A stretch of DNA of 64,000 nucleotides from Sporosarcina jeotgali (GTDB taxonomy: Bacteria > Bacillota > Bacilli > Bacillales_A > Planococcaceae), in assembly GCF_033304595.1 (NCBI RefSeq), contig NZ_CP116341.1, positions 1,159,001-1,223,000 of the forward strand. The letters are read 5' to 3'. Below, one piece after another: positions 7,895 to 17,819 of the stretch (positions within the stretch are counted from its first letter, which is position 1; each line of letters begins with the position of its first letter). The position numbers and the translations under genes are program-made. Under the pieces are notes generated by a model, which saw only the letters and a list, made by a program, of their open reading frames with translations, made no database searches and was not told the DNA's origin.

Positions 7895-8895
7895 AAAAAG
7901 TGCTGGCAATACTAATGCTTTGTGCTTCAATTGTACTCATGCCGATTCCGCCAGCGACTGCTGCGGTGAACACATCATGGGTGGTGATCGATGCAGACAC
8001 CGGAAGACTATTGGATGGGGCTAATCCTCATGAACAGTTACCGATTGCGAGCTTAACAAAAATATGGACCGCACTGACATTTATAGAATCAGAGCCAGCG
8101 GAAGAAAAAACTGTAATCTCTTCTCAGGCAGCGTCAGCAGAAGGCTCATCCATTTACTTGGAGCCAGGCAGTGAGGTTTCTACAAATGAGTTATTGCATG
8201 GTCTTATGCTGAGATCAGGAAACGATGCGGCCATGGCCCTTGCTGAACATGCGGGAGGTTCAGAAGAGGGGTTTGTACACCTGATGAACGAACAAGCGGA
8301 ACTTTATGGACTGACGAACACTCACTTTACGAATCCATCAGGTCTGCATGATGAAAAGCATCTGTCTACCGCGTATGATACTGCGATGATGCTTTATTTC
8401 GGAATGCAAAATGATGCGTTCCGGGACATTGCCTCTGCAGAACGGTACACCCGGACAGGTGAACAACCTGGCGTTTGGGAGAACAAACACCGTCTGATTA
8501 CATCTGATACAGATGCGGTCGCGGGTAAAACAGGATTTACAAAAGCGGCTGGCAGGACATTAGCGACCTACTTTGAAAAAAACGGCAAGAAAGTGATTGT
8601 TGTGACATTGAACAGTGGAAATGACTGGAGCATTCACAAATCCCTTGCCTCTAAGGTTTTTAAAGAATACTCAATCGTAACAATTGCTAAAAAAGGCGAG
8701 TATGCGGTATTGCCCGGGATCACAGCACATCTCAAAAAACCCATAAAAGTGTTGCTGAATCAGGAAGAGAAGAGTAAAGTTAGTTCAGTCATGCGGATTC
8801 CGCGGAATGAGACGCAATCATCATTTGGTCAATGGACAGTTTCGCTAGATCAAGAGCCATTGGTGACTTCGGAAGTTGAACTTAAACGCGAATGA
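7891..8895 (+). CDS. dacB: D-alanyl-D-alanine carboxypeptidase (DacB/PBP5-type)
   Basis: A 334-residue serine D,D-carboxypeptidase that trims pentapeptide side chains of peptidoglycan outside the membrane. A signal peptide (residues 1-25, ending PPATAA) is followed by the three active-site motifs S54-L-T-K57, S109-G-N111 and K212-T-G214. TTG 7891 is the start: it overlaps the scpB stop as TTGA and follows GAAGGAGG. By position it equals the sporulation enzyme DacB, but B. subtilis DacB is about 382 residues, and spmA-spmB, which follow dacB there, are missing; a DacF-like origin is possible. Confidence 0.88.
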   Translation: MKKVLAILMLCASIVLMPIPPATAAVNTSWVVIDADTGRLLDGANPHEQLPIASLTKIWTALTFIESEPAEEKTVISSQAASAEGSSIYLEPGSEVSTNELLHGLMLRSGNDAAMALAEHAGGSEEGFVHLMNEQAELYGLTNTHFTNPSGLHDEKHLSTAYDTAMMLYFGMQNDAFRDIASAERYTRTGEQPGVWENKHRLITSDTDAVAGKTGFTKAAGRTLATYFEKNGKKVIVVTLNSGNDWSIHKSLASKVFKEYSIVTIAKKGEYAVLPGITAHLKKPIKVLLNQEEKSKVSSVMRIPRNETQSSFGQWTVSLDQEPLVTSEVELKRE

Positions 8896-8942
8896 AATCT
8901 TTTTGTCTGAAAAGATACCTAGAACGTTGAAAACTTTTGCAG

Positions 8943-8970
8943 CAGAGGACTCTTTAAGCCTCTGTTTTTT
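8943..8970 (+). terminator. Intrinsic terminator after dacB
   Basis: CAGAGG and CCTCTG flank a 10-base loop and are followed by six T. It closes the scpA-scpB-dacB unit. Confidence 0.8.
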
Positions 8971-9104
8971 CTATTTTTATGAAAAAGTGGATAAGCTAAT
9001 GGAGAGAGATCGTTTTCCTTCATTTCTAGCCTATTAGGCGGTCTCCTTTTCATTTGTATAAAAATATGACATAATTTTTGAGACTGAAGAATGAGGTGAC
9101 GGAA

Positions 9105-9836
9105 TTGGAAAGACTACAAAAAGTATTAGCGCGTGCCGGTGTTGCATCCCGGAGAAAAGCAGAAGGATTAATTCTGGAAGGCAAAGTGAAAGTGAATGGA
9201 TCCGTTGTAACGGAGCTTGGTACAAAGGTGTCGGCTTCAGATAGAGTTGAAGTTGAAGGCATTCAAGTTGTAAAAGAAACATTCGTCTATTATTTGTTAT
9301 ATAAACCAAGAGGCTATATCTCTACAGTGCACGATGAAAAGGGACGAAAAACAGTATTAGACCTTCTTCCGGGGGTTGAGCAGCGGATTTTCCCTGTTGG
9401 CCGTTTGGATTATGACACTTCAGGCGTGATTATCATGACAAATGACGGGGACTTTTCATACACAATGACACATCCAAAGTTTGGTATCCGTAAGCAGTAC
9501 ATTGCGAAAGTGAAAGGTGTCCCAACCCGGGAAGCACTGAAGAAGCTGGAGAATGGAATTGTACTTGAAGACGGCTTGACTGCTCCTGCAAACGTTAAAA
9601 TGCGTTCAATGGATAAAAAAGCTCAAACTGCCCTTATTGAAATTACAATTTCGGAAGGCAAAAACCGGCAAGTTCGCCGGATGTTCGATGCTATCGGCTG
9701 TCCAGTGGTGAAATTGCGCCGTGAATCATTTGCGAACCTGACAACAATAGGATTAAATGCAGGGGAAGCGCGTGAGCTGACTACTCATGAGGTGAAACAA
9801 CTCCGTGTTCTAGCGGAAACCGGTAAAATCGGCTAA
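9105..9836 (+). CDS. rluB: 23S rRNA pseudouridine synthase B
   Basis: A 243-residue RsuA/RluB-family enzyme that makes a pseudouridine in the 23S rRNA. It has an N-terminal S4 RNA-binding domain (ERLQKVLARAGVASRRKAE) and the catalytic motif VGRLDYDTSG with the essential aspartate. TTG 9105 is chosen as start because AGGTGA lies 5 bases upstream and the product begins exactly at the family N-terminus. A plausible promoter (TTTTCA-17-CATAAT, 9047-9075) precedes it. Confidence 0.94.
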   Translation: MERLQKVLARAGVASRRKAEGLILEGKVKVNGSVVTELGTKVSASDRVEVEGIQVVKETFVYYLLYKPRGYISTVHDEKGRKTVLDLLPGVEQRIFPVGRLDYDTSGVIIMTNDGDFSYTMTHPKFGIRKQYIAKVKGVPTREALKKLENGIVLEDGLTAPANVKMRSMDKKAQTALIEITISEGKNRQVRRMFDAIGCPVVKLRRESFANLTTIGLNAGEARELTTHEVKQLRVLAETGKIG

Positions 9837-9862
9837 TTTGTGACACAAATGTTTCACAAAAC
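9837..9862. promoter_or_regulatory. Candidate ResD-type operator upstream of resA
   Basis: The perfect 13-base palindrome TTTGTGACACAAA is followed two bases later by TTTCACAAAAC, giving three TTTGTG half-sites within 26 bases, about 40-65 bases upstream of the resA -10. B. subtilis ResD is described as binding TTTGTGAA-like sequences, and resA is a known ResD target. The outer pair TTGTGA-N10-TCACAA is too widely spaced for a normal Rex or Fnr box. Confidence 0.45.
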
Positions 9863-9896
9863 ACTCATGAACTAAGCCGATTAAAAAACACTTCTT

Positions 9897-9905
9897 TGTT
9901 ATAAT
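9897..9905 (+). promoter_or_regulatory. Extended -10 promoter of resA
   Basis: TGTTATAAT is a perfect extended -10 element about 50 bases before the resA start. No good -35 hexamer is seen 17 bases upstream, which fits a promoter that depends on an activator bound just upstream. Confidence 0.55.
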
Positions 9906-9953
9906 TAAGGATGCTATGTACGATTCGGAGTACCAATGTCAGGGGGTAGTGAA

Positions 9954-10490
9954 GTGGCTAAGATGGACAAAAAGAAGAAGCGCCTAATTGTTAGAGGAGC
10001 GATCTTACTAATCTTGGCGGCAGCCATTGTCTTTGCACTTACTTCTAAGAAAGAAACAAAAGTGCTTGCTGTCGGAGATAAAGCACCGAACTTTGAATTG
10101 TTGAATATGGATGGGGAAAAAGTGAAACTCTCTGATTACGAAGGACAAGGCGTGTTTTTGAATTTTTGGGGAACATGGTGCCCTCCGTGTAAAAAAGAAA
10201 TGCCGTATATTGAAAAGCATTTCAAAGAATTCACGAACAAAGGAGTCCAAGTTCTATCGGTGAATATTGGCGAATCCGAATTTAAAGTGGATACGTTTAT
10301 TAACCAATATGAATTGACATTCCCGGTCCTTATCGACAAAAACAAAAGTGTGAGCCGGAACAGTTATAATGTAGTTCCGCTGCCGACAACGATGCTGATT
10401 GACAAAAACGGTGTCATTAAAAAAATTATTACGCGTGAAATGAGCGAAGCTGAAATTGTGTCTCTTATGGAGAGCATTCAACCCGAATAA
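9954..10490 (+). CDS. resA: Thiol-disulfide oxidoreductase ResA
   Basis: A 178-residue membrane-anchored thioredoxin-like protein that reduces the haem-binding cysteines of apocytochrome c on the outer face of the membrane. One hydrophobic anchor (about residues 12-29) is followed by the thioredoxin fold with FWGTWCPPCKK (C76 and C79) and the cis-proline segment VPLPTT. GTG 9954 follows AGGGGGT at 6 bases and is preferred over ATG 9963. First gene of resABC. Confidence 0.94.
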   Translation: MAKMDKKKKRLIVRGAILLILAAAIVFALTSKKETKVLAVGDKAPNFELLNMDGEKVKLSDYEGQGVFLNFWGTWCPPCKKEMPYIEKHFKEFTNKGVQVLSVNIGESEFKVDTFINQYELTFPVLIDKNKSVSRNSYNVVPLPTTMLIDKNGVIKKIITREMSEAEIVSLMESIQPE

Positions 10491-10505
10491 GGAGCATGGT
10501 ATCCA

Positions 10506-12161
10506 ATGAGCAAAATTAAATGCCAGTGCGGTCACGAAAATCCTTTCGGAACCGTCCTCTGCGAAAAGTGTGGCCGACCACAAACTGATGACGCTAAAAA
10601 TAGTGAAATGGTGGACATGCGTTATGAAGGATCTGCCAGACGTTCGCAAACGTATAAGAAATCGATAATCGACAAGATTTGGAACTTCTTCTCGAGTGTT
10701 AAAATTGGTGTCAGCATTATTATTGCAGTTTTATCGACATCCGCAATAGGTACGATTTTTCCACAAAAGTTTTATGTTCCGGTAAGCGGGAATGATCCAT
10801 CTGAGTACTTGGCTTATTATGAGCGCCTATATGGCACGTTCGGGAAAATTTACTATCAGCTCGGCTTTTATGATATGTATAATAGCTGGTGGTTTAAAAT
10901 CTTAATTGGCATGCTTGGAACCTCAATCATTATTGCCAGTTTGGACCGTGTAATTCCGCTGTATAAGTCACTCAAAAAGCAACGGACAAAACGTCATCCG
11001 TCATTCATGAAGCGTCAGCGTATTTATGGGGAAAGTGACATCGCTAATTCTGATGAATCTCTTGAAAAAGCAGAAAAAGCCCTTAAAGACTTACATTATA
11101 ATGTTAAGGTCGAAGATGGAGCAATTCTAGCTGAGAAGAACCGATTCGGACGATGGGGCCCATACGTTAACCATACAGGACTAATTATATTTTTATTAGG
11201 TGTGTTAATGCGCGGTATTCCTGGGTTTTATGTCGATGAAACGATGTGGATCCGCGAGGGAGAAACTCGGGAGATACCAGGGGCACCAGGATATTTACTT
11301 GAAAACGTCGACTTCTCTGTCGAAACTTATACGAAAGATGAAGCAGATGCTGTTTTCGGTGAAGCACTTGAAAAAAATGGAGATATCGTGAAGGAATTCA
11401 AGTCGGACGTAAAGCTGTATAAAGAAAAAGAAGGTTCTTTACCTGGTTCTTCTGACGTTGAGTTCATGAAAGAATATCCCATTATTGTTAACAAACCGTT
11501 GAAATTTGATGGATATAGTATTTTCCAAATGGATTATAAAACGGGTGAATTGAAAACGATGACGTTTACGTTAATGAACAAAAAGACAGAAAAATCGCTG
11601 GGCGAATTTACAATCGATCTTAACGAACCGGCTAAGGATTACGATCTTGGTAATGGATCATCCATTGAACTCATGGAATATTATGCGGATTATGATGGGA
11701 TAGTTGATGGACAGCCTTCTTCTAAGTCCCCAATTCCTAATAACCCGGCCTTTATATTCAATATGAAGACACCTGAGCATCCCGATGGTGAGAAAAGTTT
11801 CGTTGCGATTCGTCAAACGCTTGAAGTGGAACCGAATGATTACGAAGCGAAATTTCTTTCTGCTGAAACTAGAGATGCTTCAGGTTTGACAATTCGTAAA
11901 GACAAAACCCTGTATATTCTCTTGCTAGGCGGTATTGTCTTTATGATTGGTGTGATCCAAGGATCTTATTGGCAGCATAGAAGAATTTGGATCCAAAAAG
12001 GATCAGGTTCAGAAATGCTAATTGCGGCACATACTAACAAAAACTGGTATACACTTAAAAAAGATTTGGATAAAGTAAAAGAAATAGCTGCTCTTCCAGC
12101 GTATACCGATAAACAGGACAAAGAAGCTGTCAATGATACGACGGAAGGAGATACAAACTAA
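10506..12161 (+). CDS. resB: Cytochrome c biogenesis protein ResB
   Basis: A 551-residue membrane protein of the system II (Ccs) cytochrome c maturation machinery that works with ResC to move haem across the membrane and attach it. The N-terminus carries a short zinc-ribbon-like segment ([17 protein letters not shown], residues 6-22), also present in B. subtilis ResB. Membrane spans lie near residues 65-85, 130-150, 220-240 and 465-485, with a large outside loop between the last two. The stop overlaps resC by one base. Confidence 0.95.
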   Translation: MSKIKCQCGHENPFGTVLCEKCGRPQTDDAKNSEMVDMRYEGSARRSQTYKKSIIDKIWNFFSSVKIGVSIIIAVLSTSAIGTIFPQKFYVPVSGNDPSEYLAYYERLYGTFGKIYYQLGFYDMYNSWWFKILIGMLGTSIIIASLDRVIPLYKSLKKQRTKRHPSFMKRQRIYGESDIANSDESLEKAEKALKDLHYNVKVEDGAILAEKNRFGRWGPYVNHTGLIIFLLGVLMRGIPGFYVDETMWIREGETREIPGAPGYLLENVDFSVETYTKDEADAVFGEALEKNGDIVKEFKSDVKLYKEKEGSLPGSSDVEFMKEYPIIVNKPLKFDGYSIFQMDYKTGELKTMTFTLMNKKTEKSLGEFTIDLNEPAKDYDLGNGSSIELMEYYADYDGIVDGQPSSKSPIPNNPAFIFNMKTPEHPDGEKSFVAIRQTLEVEPNDYEAKFLSAETRDASGLTIRKDKTLYILLLGGIVFMIGVIQGSYWQHRRIWIQKGSGSEMLIAAHTNKNWYTLKKDLDKVKEIAALPAYTDKQDKEAVNDTTEGDTN

Positions 12162-13345
12162 TGGATTACTCTGCATTAAGTGCGAATTTGCTGCTAGTGT
12201 CATTTATCGCATACCTCGTCGGCACCTTCTTTTTCGGAGGGGCTGTAAAAGTTTCAAAGACAGAAAAAACCTACAAAGATAGTATGTGGGGTAAAATCGG
12301 GATTGTTGTGACAATCATCGGATTTGTGTCTCAACTTGGATATTTCATTACCCGTTGGATAGCTGCGGGGCATGCACCTGTCAGTAATATGTTTGAATTT
12401 ACGACTGCATTCAGCATGATGCTTGTCGGTTCATTCATTCTCATTTTCTTTATCTACAAAACGCCTTCTCTTGGGTTGTTTGCGTTGCCGATTGCAATTG
12501 TTATTATTGCCTACGCAAGTATGTTCCCAAGAGAGATAACTCCTCTAATTCCAGCACTCAAGAGTTATTGGTTAACCGTACACGTTATTACAGCAGCACT
12601 TGGTGAGTCCATTCTTGCGATTAGTGCGGTTGCAGGCCTGATCTATCTAGCTAAGAATGTAGATTTGACGAAGAAATCAAAAGAACGTTTTTGGCTGGAA
12701 GCTGTCATGTTCACTGTCGTTCTAGTTCTTGGATTTGTTGTTTCATCTACAGCATTCAGTCTCACAGGTTACGAGGCGGATTTCAATTATGTCGATAAAA
12801 ATGGCAAAGCGTCTGAAATGACGTATAACATGCCTCCTTTGTTCGGGATGAGTGAGTACGAACAAGTTACAACAGATACAATGAAACCATGGTTCGAAAT
12901 GCCAGCAATCGTCAATGCGAAAACACTTACGACATTTGTTTGGTCACTATTTACGGGAATCATTCTCTATATTCTGATCAGACTCATTTTCCGACGACCG
13001 ATTGCAGCACTGTTGCAGCCATTCGCAAAAAAGGCCAATTCACAATTGATGGATGAAATCGGTTATCGGTCTGTACTTATCGGCTTCCCGGTATTCACAC
13101 TTGGGGCTTTAATCTTTGCAATGATCTGGGCACACGAAGCTTGGTCACGATTCTGGGGCTGGGACCCTAAAGAGGTATGGGCATTGATCACGTGGCTATT
13201 CTACGCTGCATTCCTTCACCTTCGCCTATCACAAGGATGGGAAGGTAAGAAATCGGCATGGCTTGCTGTTGCAGGGTTTGTTATCATCATGTTCAACTTG
13301 GTAGCTGTCAACCTGATCATCGCTGGTCTACATTCATACGCATAA
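12161..13345 (+). CDS. resC: Cytochrome c biogenesis protein ResC (CcsA family)
   Basis: A 394-residue polytopic protein with the tryptophan-rich haem-handling motif [17 protein letters not shown] near residue 330, diagnostic of CcsA/ResC. About eight membrane spans can be seen. It forms the haem delivery and ligation complex with ResB. It starts at TAATG overlapping the resB stop, and a strong terminator follows six bases after the stop. Confidence 0.96.
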   Translation: MDYSALSANLLLVSFIAYLVGTFFFGGAVKVSKTEKTYKDSMWGKIGIVVTIIGFVSQLGYFITRWIAAGHAPVSNMFEFTTAFSMMLVGSFILIFFIYKTPSLGLFALPIAIVIIAYASMFPREITPLIPALKSYWLTVHVITAALGESILAISAVAGLIYLAKNVDLTKKSKERFWLEAVMFTVVLVLGFVVSSTAFSLTGYEADFNYVDKNGKASEMTYNMPPLFGMSEYEQVTTDTMKPWFEMPAIVNAKTLTTFVWSLFTGIILYILIRLIFRRPIAALLQPFAKKANSQLMDEIGYRSVLIGFPVFTLGALIFAMIWAHEAWSRFWGWDPKEVWALITWLFYAAFLHLRLSQGWEGKKSAWLAVAGFVIIMFNLVAVNLIIAGLHSYA

Positions 13346-13350
13346 AATAA

Positions 13351-13380
13351 CTGTGCAGCAAACCCGCTGCACAGCTTTTT
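13351..13380 (+). terminator. Intrinsic terminator after resABC
   Basis: A perfect 9-bp stem CTGTGCAGC/GCTGCACAG with a 6-base loop is followed by CTTTTT. It separates resABC from resDE, which must have its own promoter (a TATACT lies at 13437 but without a clear -35). Confidence 0.9.
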
Positions 13381-13505
13381 CATGTCTAATTTCCTTAAAT
13401 ACCTGCATAATCTGCATTGCAATAGCGGTAAATAGGTATACTAGTTTCTTTTTTTACTCTGGACAAGTACAATGAAAGAAGTAGTTTTGAAAGGAGCAAT
13501 CGTCA

Positions 13506-14225
13506 ATGGATGAAAACGTAAAATTGCTCGTCGTGGACGACGAAGACCGGATTAGACGGCTTCTGACAATGTACCTCTCTCGTGAGGGTTATGAAATGGA
13601 CGAAGCATGTGACGGCGCAGAAGCGCTTGAAAAAATTGAAGAAAATCATTATGACTGTATCTTATTGGATGTCATGATGCCTGAAAAAGATGGAATGGAA
13701 GTATTGGAAGAACTGAGAATAGCTGAAAATCAAACACCTGTAATTCTGCTGACTGCAAAGGGGGAAGAATCCGACAGAGTTTCTGGATTCGAAACAGGTG
13801 CGGATGACTATATTGTTAAGCCATTCAGTCCGCGTGAAGTTGTATTGCGTGTGAAAGCATTATTGCGCCGCACAGGATCGTTTAACGGAGCACCCAGCAC
13901 AGCCACGTCTAAGGATTTAGTTGTGTTCCCGCAGCTTACAATCGATCACGATGCTCATCGGGTTACTGCTGAAGGAAAAGAAGTCAGTTTGACACCAAAA
14001 GAGTACGAACTGTTGTATTTCTTAGCAAAAGCACCGGATAAAGTATTTGACCGCGAGCAATTGTTAAAAGAAGTATGGCACTACGAATTTTTCGGCGACC
14101 TCAGAACGGTCGACACACATGTAAAACGCTTGAGGGAAAAATTGAACAGAGTCTCTGAACGGGCTGCTAAAATGATTGTGACCGTATGGGGTGTCGGTTA
14201 TAAATTTGAGGTTCCATCAGAATGA
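13506..14225 (+). CDS. resD: Response regulator ResD
   Basis: A 239-residue OmpR/PhoB-type regulator. The receiver domain (residues 5-118) has the acidic pair D11/D12, the phosphoacceptor D55 (ILLDVMMPE), T83 and K105 (DDYIVKPFSP). The C-terminal winged helix (about 140-235) binds DNA. In B. subtilis ResD controls aerobic and anaerobic respiration genes, including resA and qcrABC. It follows AAAGGAG and overlaps resE by 4 bases. Confidence 0.95.
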   Translation: MDENVKLLVVDDEDRIRRLLTMYLSREGYEMDEACDGAEALEKIEENHYDCILLDVMMPEKDGMEVLEELRIAENQTPVILLTAKGEESDRVSGFETGADDYIVKPFSPREVVLRVKALLRRTGSFNGAPSTATSKDLVVFPQLTIDHDAHRVTAEGKEVSLTPKEYELLYFLAKAPDKVFDREQLLKEVWHYEFFGDLRTVDTHVKRLREKLNRVSERAAKMIVTVWGVGYKFEVPSE

Positions 14226-15985
14226 ATCGAATATGGAACTCAATCGTCGGGAAGCTATGGGCAACCATATTGCTTCTCGTTTCATTTGTCCTGTTTATTG
14301 TCACGGCACTGTTATTAGAGTTCTTTGATAATTTCCATACTCGGCAAGCAGAAGAAACGCTGGCACGAGAGGCTAAGACTGTCGGCAGTATTATCATCGA
14401 TCACGAAAACGAATCGGCTATGAAGCTTGTCGTCAATGATATTCTGAACAACGGCACTCATGCAATGGTTGTCGGAGACAACGGTCAAGTTGCGTATTCA
14501 TTCCATGATGGTATGTCAAATGCTCAATCGATTGAAGAAAAGATTTTAAGTGATAAATTATTCAGCAAACGAAATGATGAGAATGCCTCTAAACAAATGA
14601 TTCTTCCTTCATTATCTGAAAAAGAAGTTTCAGAACGCTATATTGTATCATCCACTCCATTACCAAATGAAGGTAAAGGTTATGTTGTTTTATACCAAAG
14701 TTTTGAAGCCATTCACGATACGACTAAATGGACAACTCATATTGTATTGCTATCTGCATTTATCGCGTTCATATTGACAACATTTTTCGCTTTCTTCCTA
14801 TCAACGCGTATCACAAGACCTTTACGTCAAATGAAAGAAGCGGCATTTGAATTATCTAAAGGGAATTTCGATGCTCGAATACCGGTGAAACAAAATGATG
14901 AAATTGGCCAGCTCTCTACAGCATTCAACCAAATGGGCCGCCAATTGAAATACAACGTGGAACTTATAAAACAGGATAAAGAACAATTATCGAGTATTTT
15001 AACGTCCATGACAGATGCGGTGATTACATTTAATCGGGATAACACGATCCTGCTAAGCAATCCGCAAGCTGAAAAAGTATTGCAGAAATGGTCATTTATC
15101 AATCAAGATTCAAAAGAATTGCTGCCACCGGAAATTATTCATATGTTGGAGCATGCTGTTATGTTCGCAGAAGAAGTAGATGCTGAATTAGAGCTTGGGA
15201 AACGATTTTTTGTTGTTAAAATCAGTCCGCTTTACAGTAAAAACAGCATCCGAGGCGCAGTAGCTGTTCTGCGGGACATGACTGAACAGCATCAGCTGGA
15301 TAAATTGCGCTCAGACTTCATCGCGAATGTATCTCACGAACTAAGAACGCCAATCTCTATGCTTCAAGGGTATAGCGAGGCAATTTTAGATGGTGTTCCG
15401 GAGACTGTTGAAGAAAATCATGAAATGGTAAAGATCATTCATGACGAATCGCAACGGATGGGAAGACTTGTGACGGATTTGCTTGATCTTGCCCGCATGG
15501 AATCCGGACATATGCGCTTGTACAAATCAGAGATGGCAGTCGTACCTTTTTTGGAACGGATGCGAAACAAATTCATGCAAGTTGCGAAAGATGCTAAAGT
15601 CGATTTGGAAGTGGAGCCAAACGGGGCGGATACGTTGCATCTTCAAGCGGACGAAGATCGTATTGAACAGGTGTTCACCAATTTGATCGACAACGCAATT
15701 CGTCATACACCTGACGGAGGGCGTGTGAAACTTTCTGTTGAAAAATATCCGAAATCTGTTGCGATTTCTGTCATTGACACAGGGAGTGGAATACCTGAAG
15801 AAGACCTGCCATTCGTTTTTGAACGTTTTTACAAAGCTGATAAGGCTCGCACACGCGGTAAAAGCGGTACTGGGCTAGGTCTTGCCATCGCTAAGAATAT
15901 TGCGGAGTCTCATGGCGGGAGTATTAGTGCTAAAAGAGGTGATATAGAAGGCACGATCTTCACTTGCGTCTTGCCTCTTCAGTAA
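14222..15985 (+). CDS. resE: Sensor histidine kinase ResE
   Basis: A 587-residue membrane kinase, partner of ResD. Order of parts: first membrane span (about 13-33), extracellular sensor region, second span (about 172-194), HAMP domain, PAS domain (about 255-345), HisKA domain with ANVSHELRTPISM (phosphoacceptor H372), and the HATPase domain with N box NLIDNAIRH, DTGSGIPEEDL and GTGLGLAIAKN. Length is nearly that of B. subtilis ResE (589). Start ATGA overlaps the resD stop. Confidence 0.95.
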   Translation: MNRIWNSIVGKLWATILLLVSFVLFIVTALLLEFFDNFHTRQAEETLAREAKTVGSIIIDHENESAMKLVVNDILNNGTHAMVVGDNGQVAYSFHDGMSNAQSIEEKILSDKLFSKRNDENASKQMILPSLSEKEVSERYIVSSTPLPNEGKGYVVLYQSFEAIHDTTKWTTHIVLLSAFIAFILTTFFAFFLSTRITRPLRQMKEAAFELSKGNFDARIPVKQNDEIGQLSTAFNQMGRQLKYNVELIKQDKEQLSSILTSMTDAVITFNRDNTILLSNPQAEKVLQKWSFINQDSKELLPPEIIHMLEHAVMFAEEVDAELELGKRFFVVKISPLYSKNSIRGAVAVLRDMTEQHQLDKLRSDFIANVSHELRTPISMLQGYSEAILDGVPETVEENHEMVKIIHDESQRMGRLVTDLLDLARMESGHMRLYKSEMAVVPFLERMRNKFMQVAKDAKVDLEVEPNGADTLHLQADEDRIEQVFTNLIDNAIRHTPDGGRVKLSVEKYPKSVAISVIDTGSGIPEEDLPFVFERFYKADKARTRGKSGTGLGLAIAKNIAESHGGSISAKRGDIEGTIFTCVLPLQ

Positions 15986-16043
15986 ATTACGTGTAACTAA
16001 TAGGAAAGTTAGCCGTCAACTTATGTGAACGAGGAGGATGATT

Positions 16044-16595
16044 GTGGACGACTCCGTATTTCATCATTTATATGAAACGTATCATCATGATGTATTCAAC
16101 TTCTTGACATACTTGACGAAGGACCGTCAGCTTGCAGAAGATTTGTCTCATGAAGTATATGTGAAAGCGATTCGTGCCTATTCCTCGTTCGAGGGACGGA
16201 GCAGCGAAAAAACATGGCTGTTTGCCATCGCCAAAAATGTATCCATCGATTACTTCCGAAAAAAGACCGTACGCAGTAAATATGACGCAACATTTTTTGA
16301 CTGGGAAACAGATGAGATACAAGCGAAAGATAAGACACCAGAGCAGCAATCGATTGACAAAGAAGTGATGAAAGCGATTCTTGAAAATCTGGACACGTGT
16401 ACAATCGATCAGCGTCTTGTCATCATTATGCGCTATTTTAATGACTTGTCGATTACAGATACAGCTGAAGTACTCGAATGGACAGAAGGGAAAGTGAAAA
16501 CAACGCAGCATCGCGCTTTGAAAAGTTTAAGAAAAAAAGTGGCATTGGCAGAATTAGAGAGGGGGGAGCCAAGTGGATCACGAACGAAAAGATGA
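16044..16595 (+). CDS. sigX: ECF sigma factor SigX
   Basis: A 183-residue extracytoplasmic-function sigma factor with regions 2 (QLAEDLSHEVYVKAIRAY) and 4 (TDTAEVLEWTEGKVKTTQHR). Its place after resE matches B. subtilis sigX, which governs cell-envelope charge and cationic peptide resistance genes. GTG 16044 is chosen because GAGGAGG ends 6 bases upstream; the ATG at 16038 touches the ribosome site and cannot be used efficiently. It overlaps rsiX by 23 bases. Confidence 0.9.
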   Translation: MDDSVFHHLYETYHHDVFNFLTYLTKDRQLAEDLSHEVYVKAIRAYSSFEGRSSEKTWLFAIAKNVSIDYFRKKTVRSKYDATFFDWETDEIQAKDKTPEQQSIDKEVMKAILENLDTCTIDQRLVIIMRYFNDLSITDTAEVLEWTEGKVKTTQHRALKSLRKKVALAELERGEPSGSRTKR

Positions 16596-17775
16596 TGATT
16601 TGGAGAAACTCCTGCACTCTATGCCAAAAATAGATGATACTCGTTCCAAGGACGAACTTCTGGAGCGGTTAAAAAACGACAAGCGGCTTACGGATATTTC
16701 AGTCACACCGGTACGGAAGAAAAGACGCATCGTTCCCGTTATAGCGGCTGTTGCGGCAATTATACTCGTTGCGATATTGATTCCTTCTTTCATGAACTCC
16801 ATGAATCCAGGGAAACAATCAGCGGATCAGGCAATGCCGAAGAGTGATTCGAAGATAGCTCCTGCGGAGTCAATAGAAGAAGAGGGGGAGAACTTTGCGA
16901 GAGATGCTTCTTCAGAATCTGCCGCTTTAATGGGAGGGGCTTCGCAATATGCAGTGTTCCCTGCCGACTTGGATGGCGGTACTATAATGAATATCGGTTT
17001 GCAAGACGCACAAGCTGTCAGTATTCCTGTTTCTATACTTCTGACAAAAGAAGAATTAGAGTCTAAAGGGTTAACGGTCTCCTCAACAGATCTGGAGCTG
17101 TACAATGCATTTGCTGAGGAGTTGGATGAACAATCTTTAGGTTTTGAACCCATGCACCCCATAGATGCGACATTTACTGAAGATGGAGATCGATTGAGTG
17201 TTTTCCTGAATGACGAGCACGAATATGACCTTTCAGCTGCTAAACAAGAAGTGTTTCTGCATTCTCTCCAGCAAACGTTTCCTTCTTATCGCGAGATTAA
17301 CATTTTAGATGCATCCGGGAACCCAGCAGAGTTTGACCAGGTTGGCCAGCTAGAGCCCATCCATATGCAAAGTGGTGAGTGGCACACGCCGTTTTACGTT
17401 TACCATCAGGAAAATGGCCAGGAGTTGCTTTCACCTGGCTTCATGCAGCAGGCGGGGTCGTTTGAAGAAGCCCTCCGTCTAATGCAGACGGCACCAAATG
17501 ATTTGTTTGCTCCAACGATTCCTAAAAAGCTGAACCTCACTGTTAAGCTTAAGGATGGAATCGCAGAGGTAACATTCAGCGACACTGTCCAACTTGATTC
17601 GATGCCGATGAATGAAGCGAGTCAAATGATCGATGCGCTTTTGTTAACAGCTTCAAGTTTCAACGTTCAGTTAAAACTGGGTCATGTTGAACCGCTTGAT
17701 TGGAATGGGTTGAATTTCAAAGAGACGCTGCCGCAGGCAATAGGTTCAAATCCGTTGCCATTCATTCATAAGTAA
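16573..17775 (+). CDS. rsiX: Anti-sigma-X factor RsiX
   Basis: A 400-residue single-span membrane protein (hydrophobic segment about residues 53-75) with a short cytoplasmic part that should hold SigX and a long outside domain. GTG 16573 follows GAGGGGGGAG and lies within sigX, so the two are coupled, as is usual for ECF sigma/anti-sigma pairs. The identification rests on position and topology more than on sharp motifs. An outside segment rich in acidic residues and S (about 85-110) follows the membrane span. Confidence 0.82.
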   Translation: MDHERKDDDLEKLLHSMPKIDDTRSKDELLERLKNDKRLTDISVTPVRKKRRIVPVIAAVAAIILVAILIPSFMNSMNPGKQSADQAMPKSDSKIAPAESIEEEGENFARDASSESAALMGGASQYAVFPADLDGGTIMNIGLQDAQAVSIPVSILLTKEELESKGLTVSSTDLELYNAFAEELDEQSLGFEPMHPIDATFTEDGDRLSVFLNDEHEYDLSAAKQEVFLHSLQQTFPSYREINILDASGNPAEFDQVGQLEPIHMQSGEWHTPFYVYHQENGQELLSPGFMQQAGSFEEALRLMQTAPNDLFAPTIPKKLNLTVKLKDGIAEVTFSDTVQLDSMPMNEASQMIDALLLTASSFNVQLKLGHVEPLDWNGLNFKETLPQAIGSNPLPFIHK

Positions 17776-17779
17776 ACCG

Positions 17780-17819
17780 CAGTCTGTAAACATACAAGTT
17801 TACAGACTGTTTATTTTTC
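17780..17819 (+). terminator. Intrinsic terminator after sigX-rsiX
   Basis: A perfect 12-bp stem CAGTCTGTAAAC/GTTTACAGACTG with a 6-base loop is followed by TTTATTTTTC. The 3' arm also contains the -35 box of the next promoter. Confidence 0.9.

Noticed and set aside
9838..9859. TTGTGA-N10-TCACAA considered as a Rex or Fnr box
   Set aside because: Rex and Fnr sites need shorter spacers (about 6-7 bases between these half-sites); the ResD reading fits better.
16068..16511. 147-codon open frame on the - strand opposite sigX
   Set aside because: Cysteine- and phenylalanine-rich product typical of antisense translation; sigX on the + strand explains the region.
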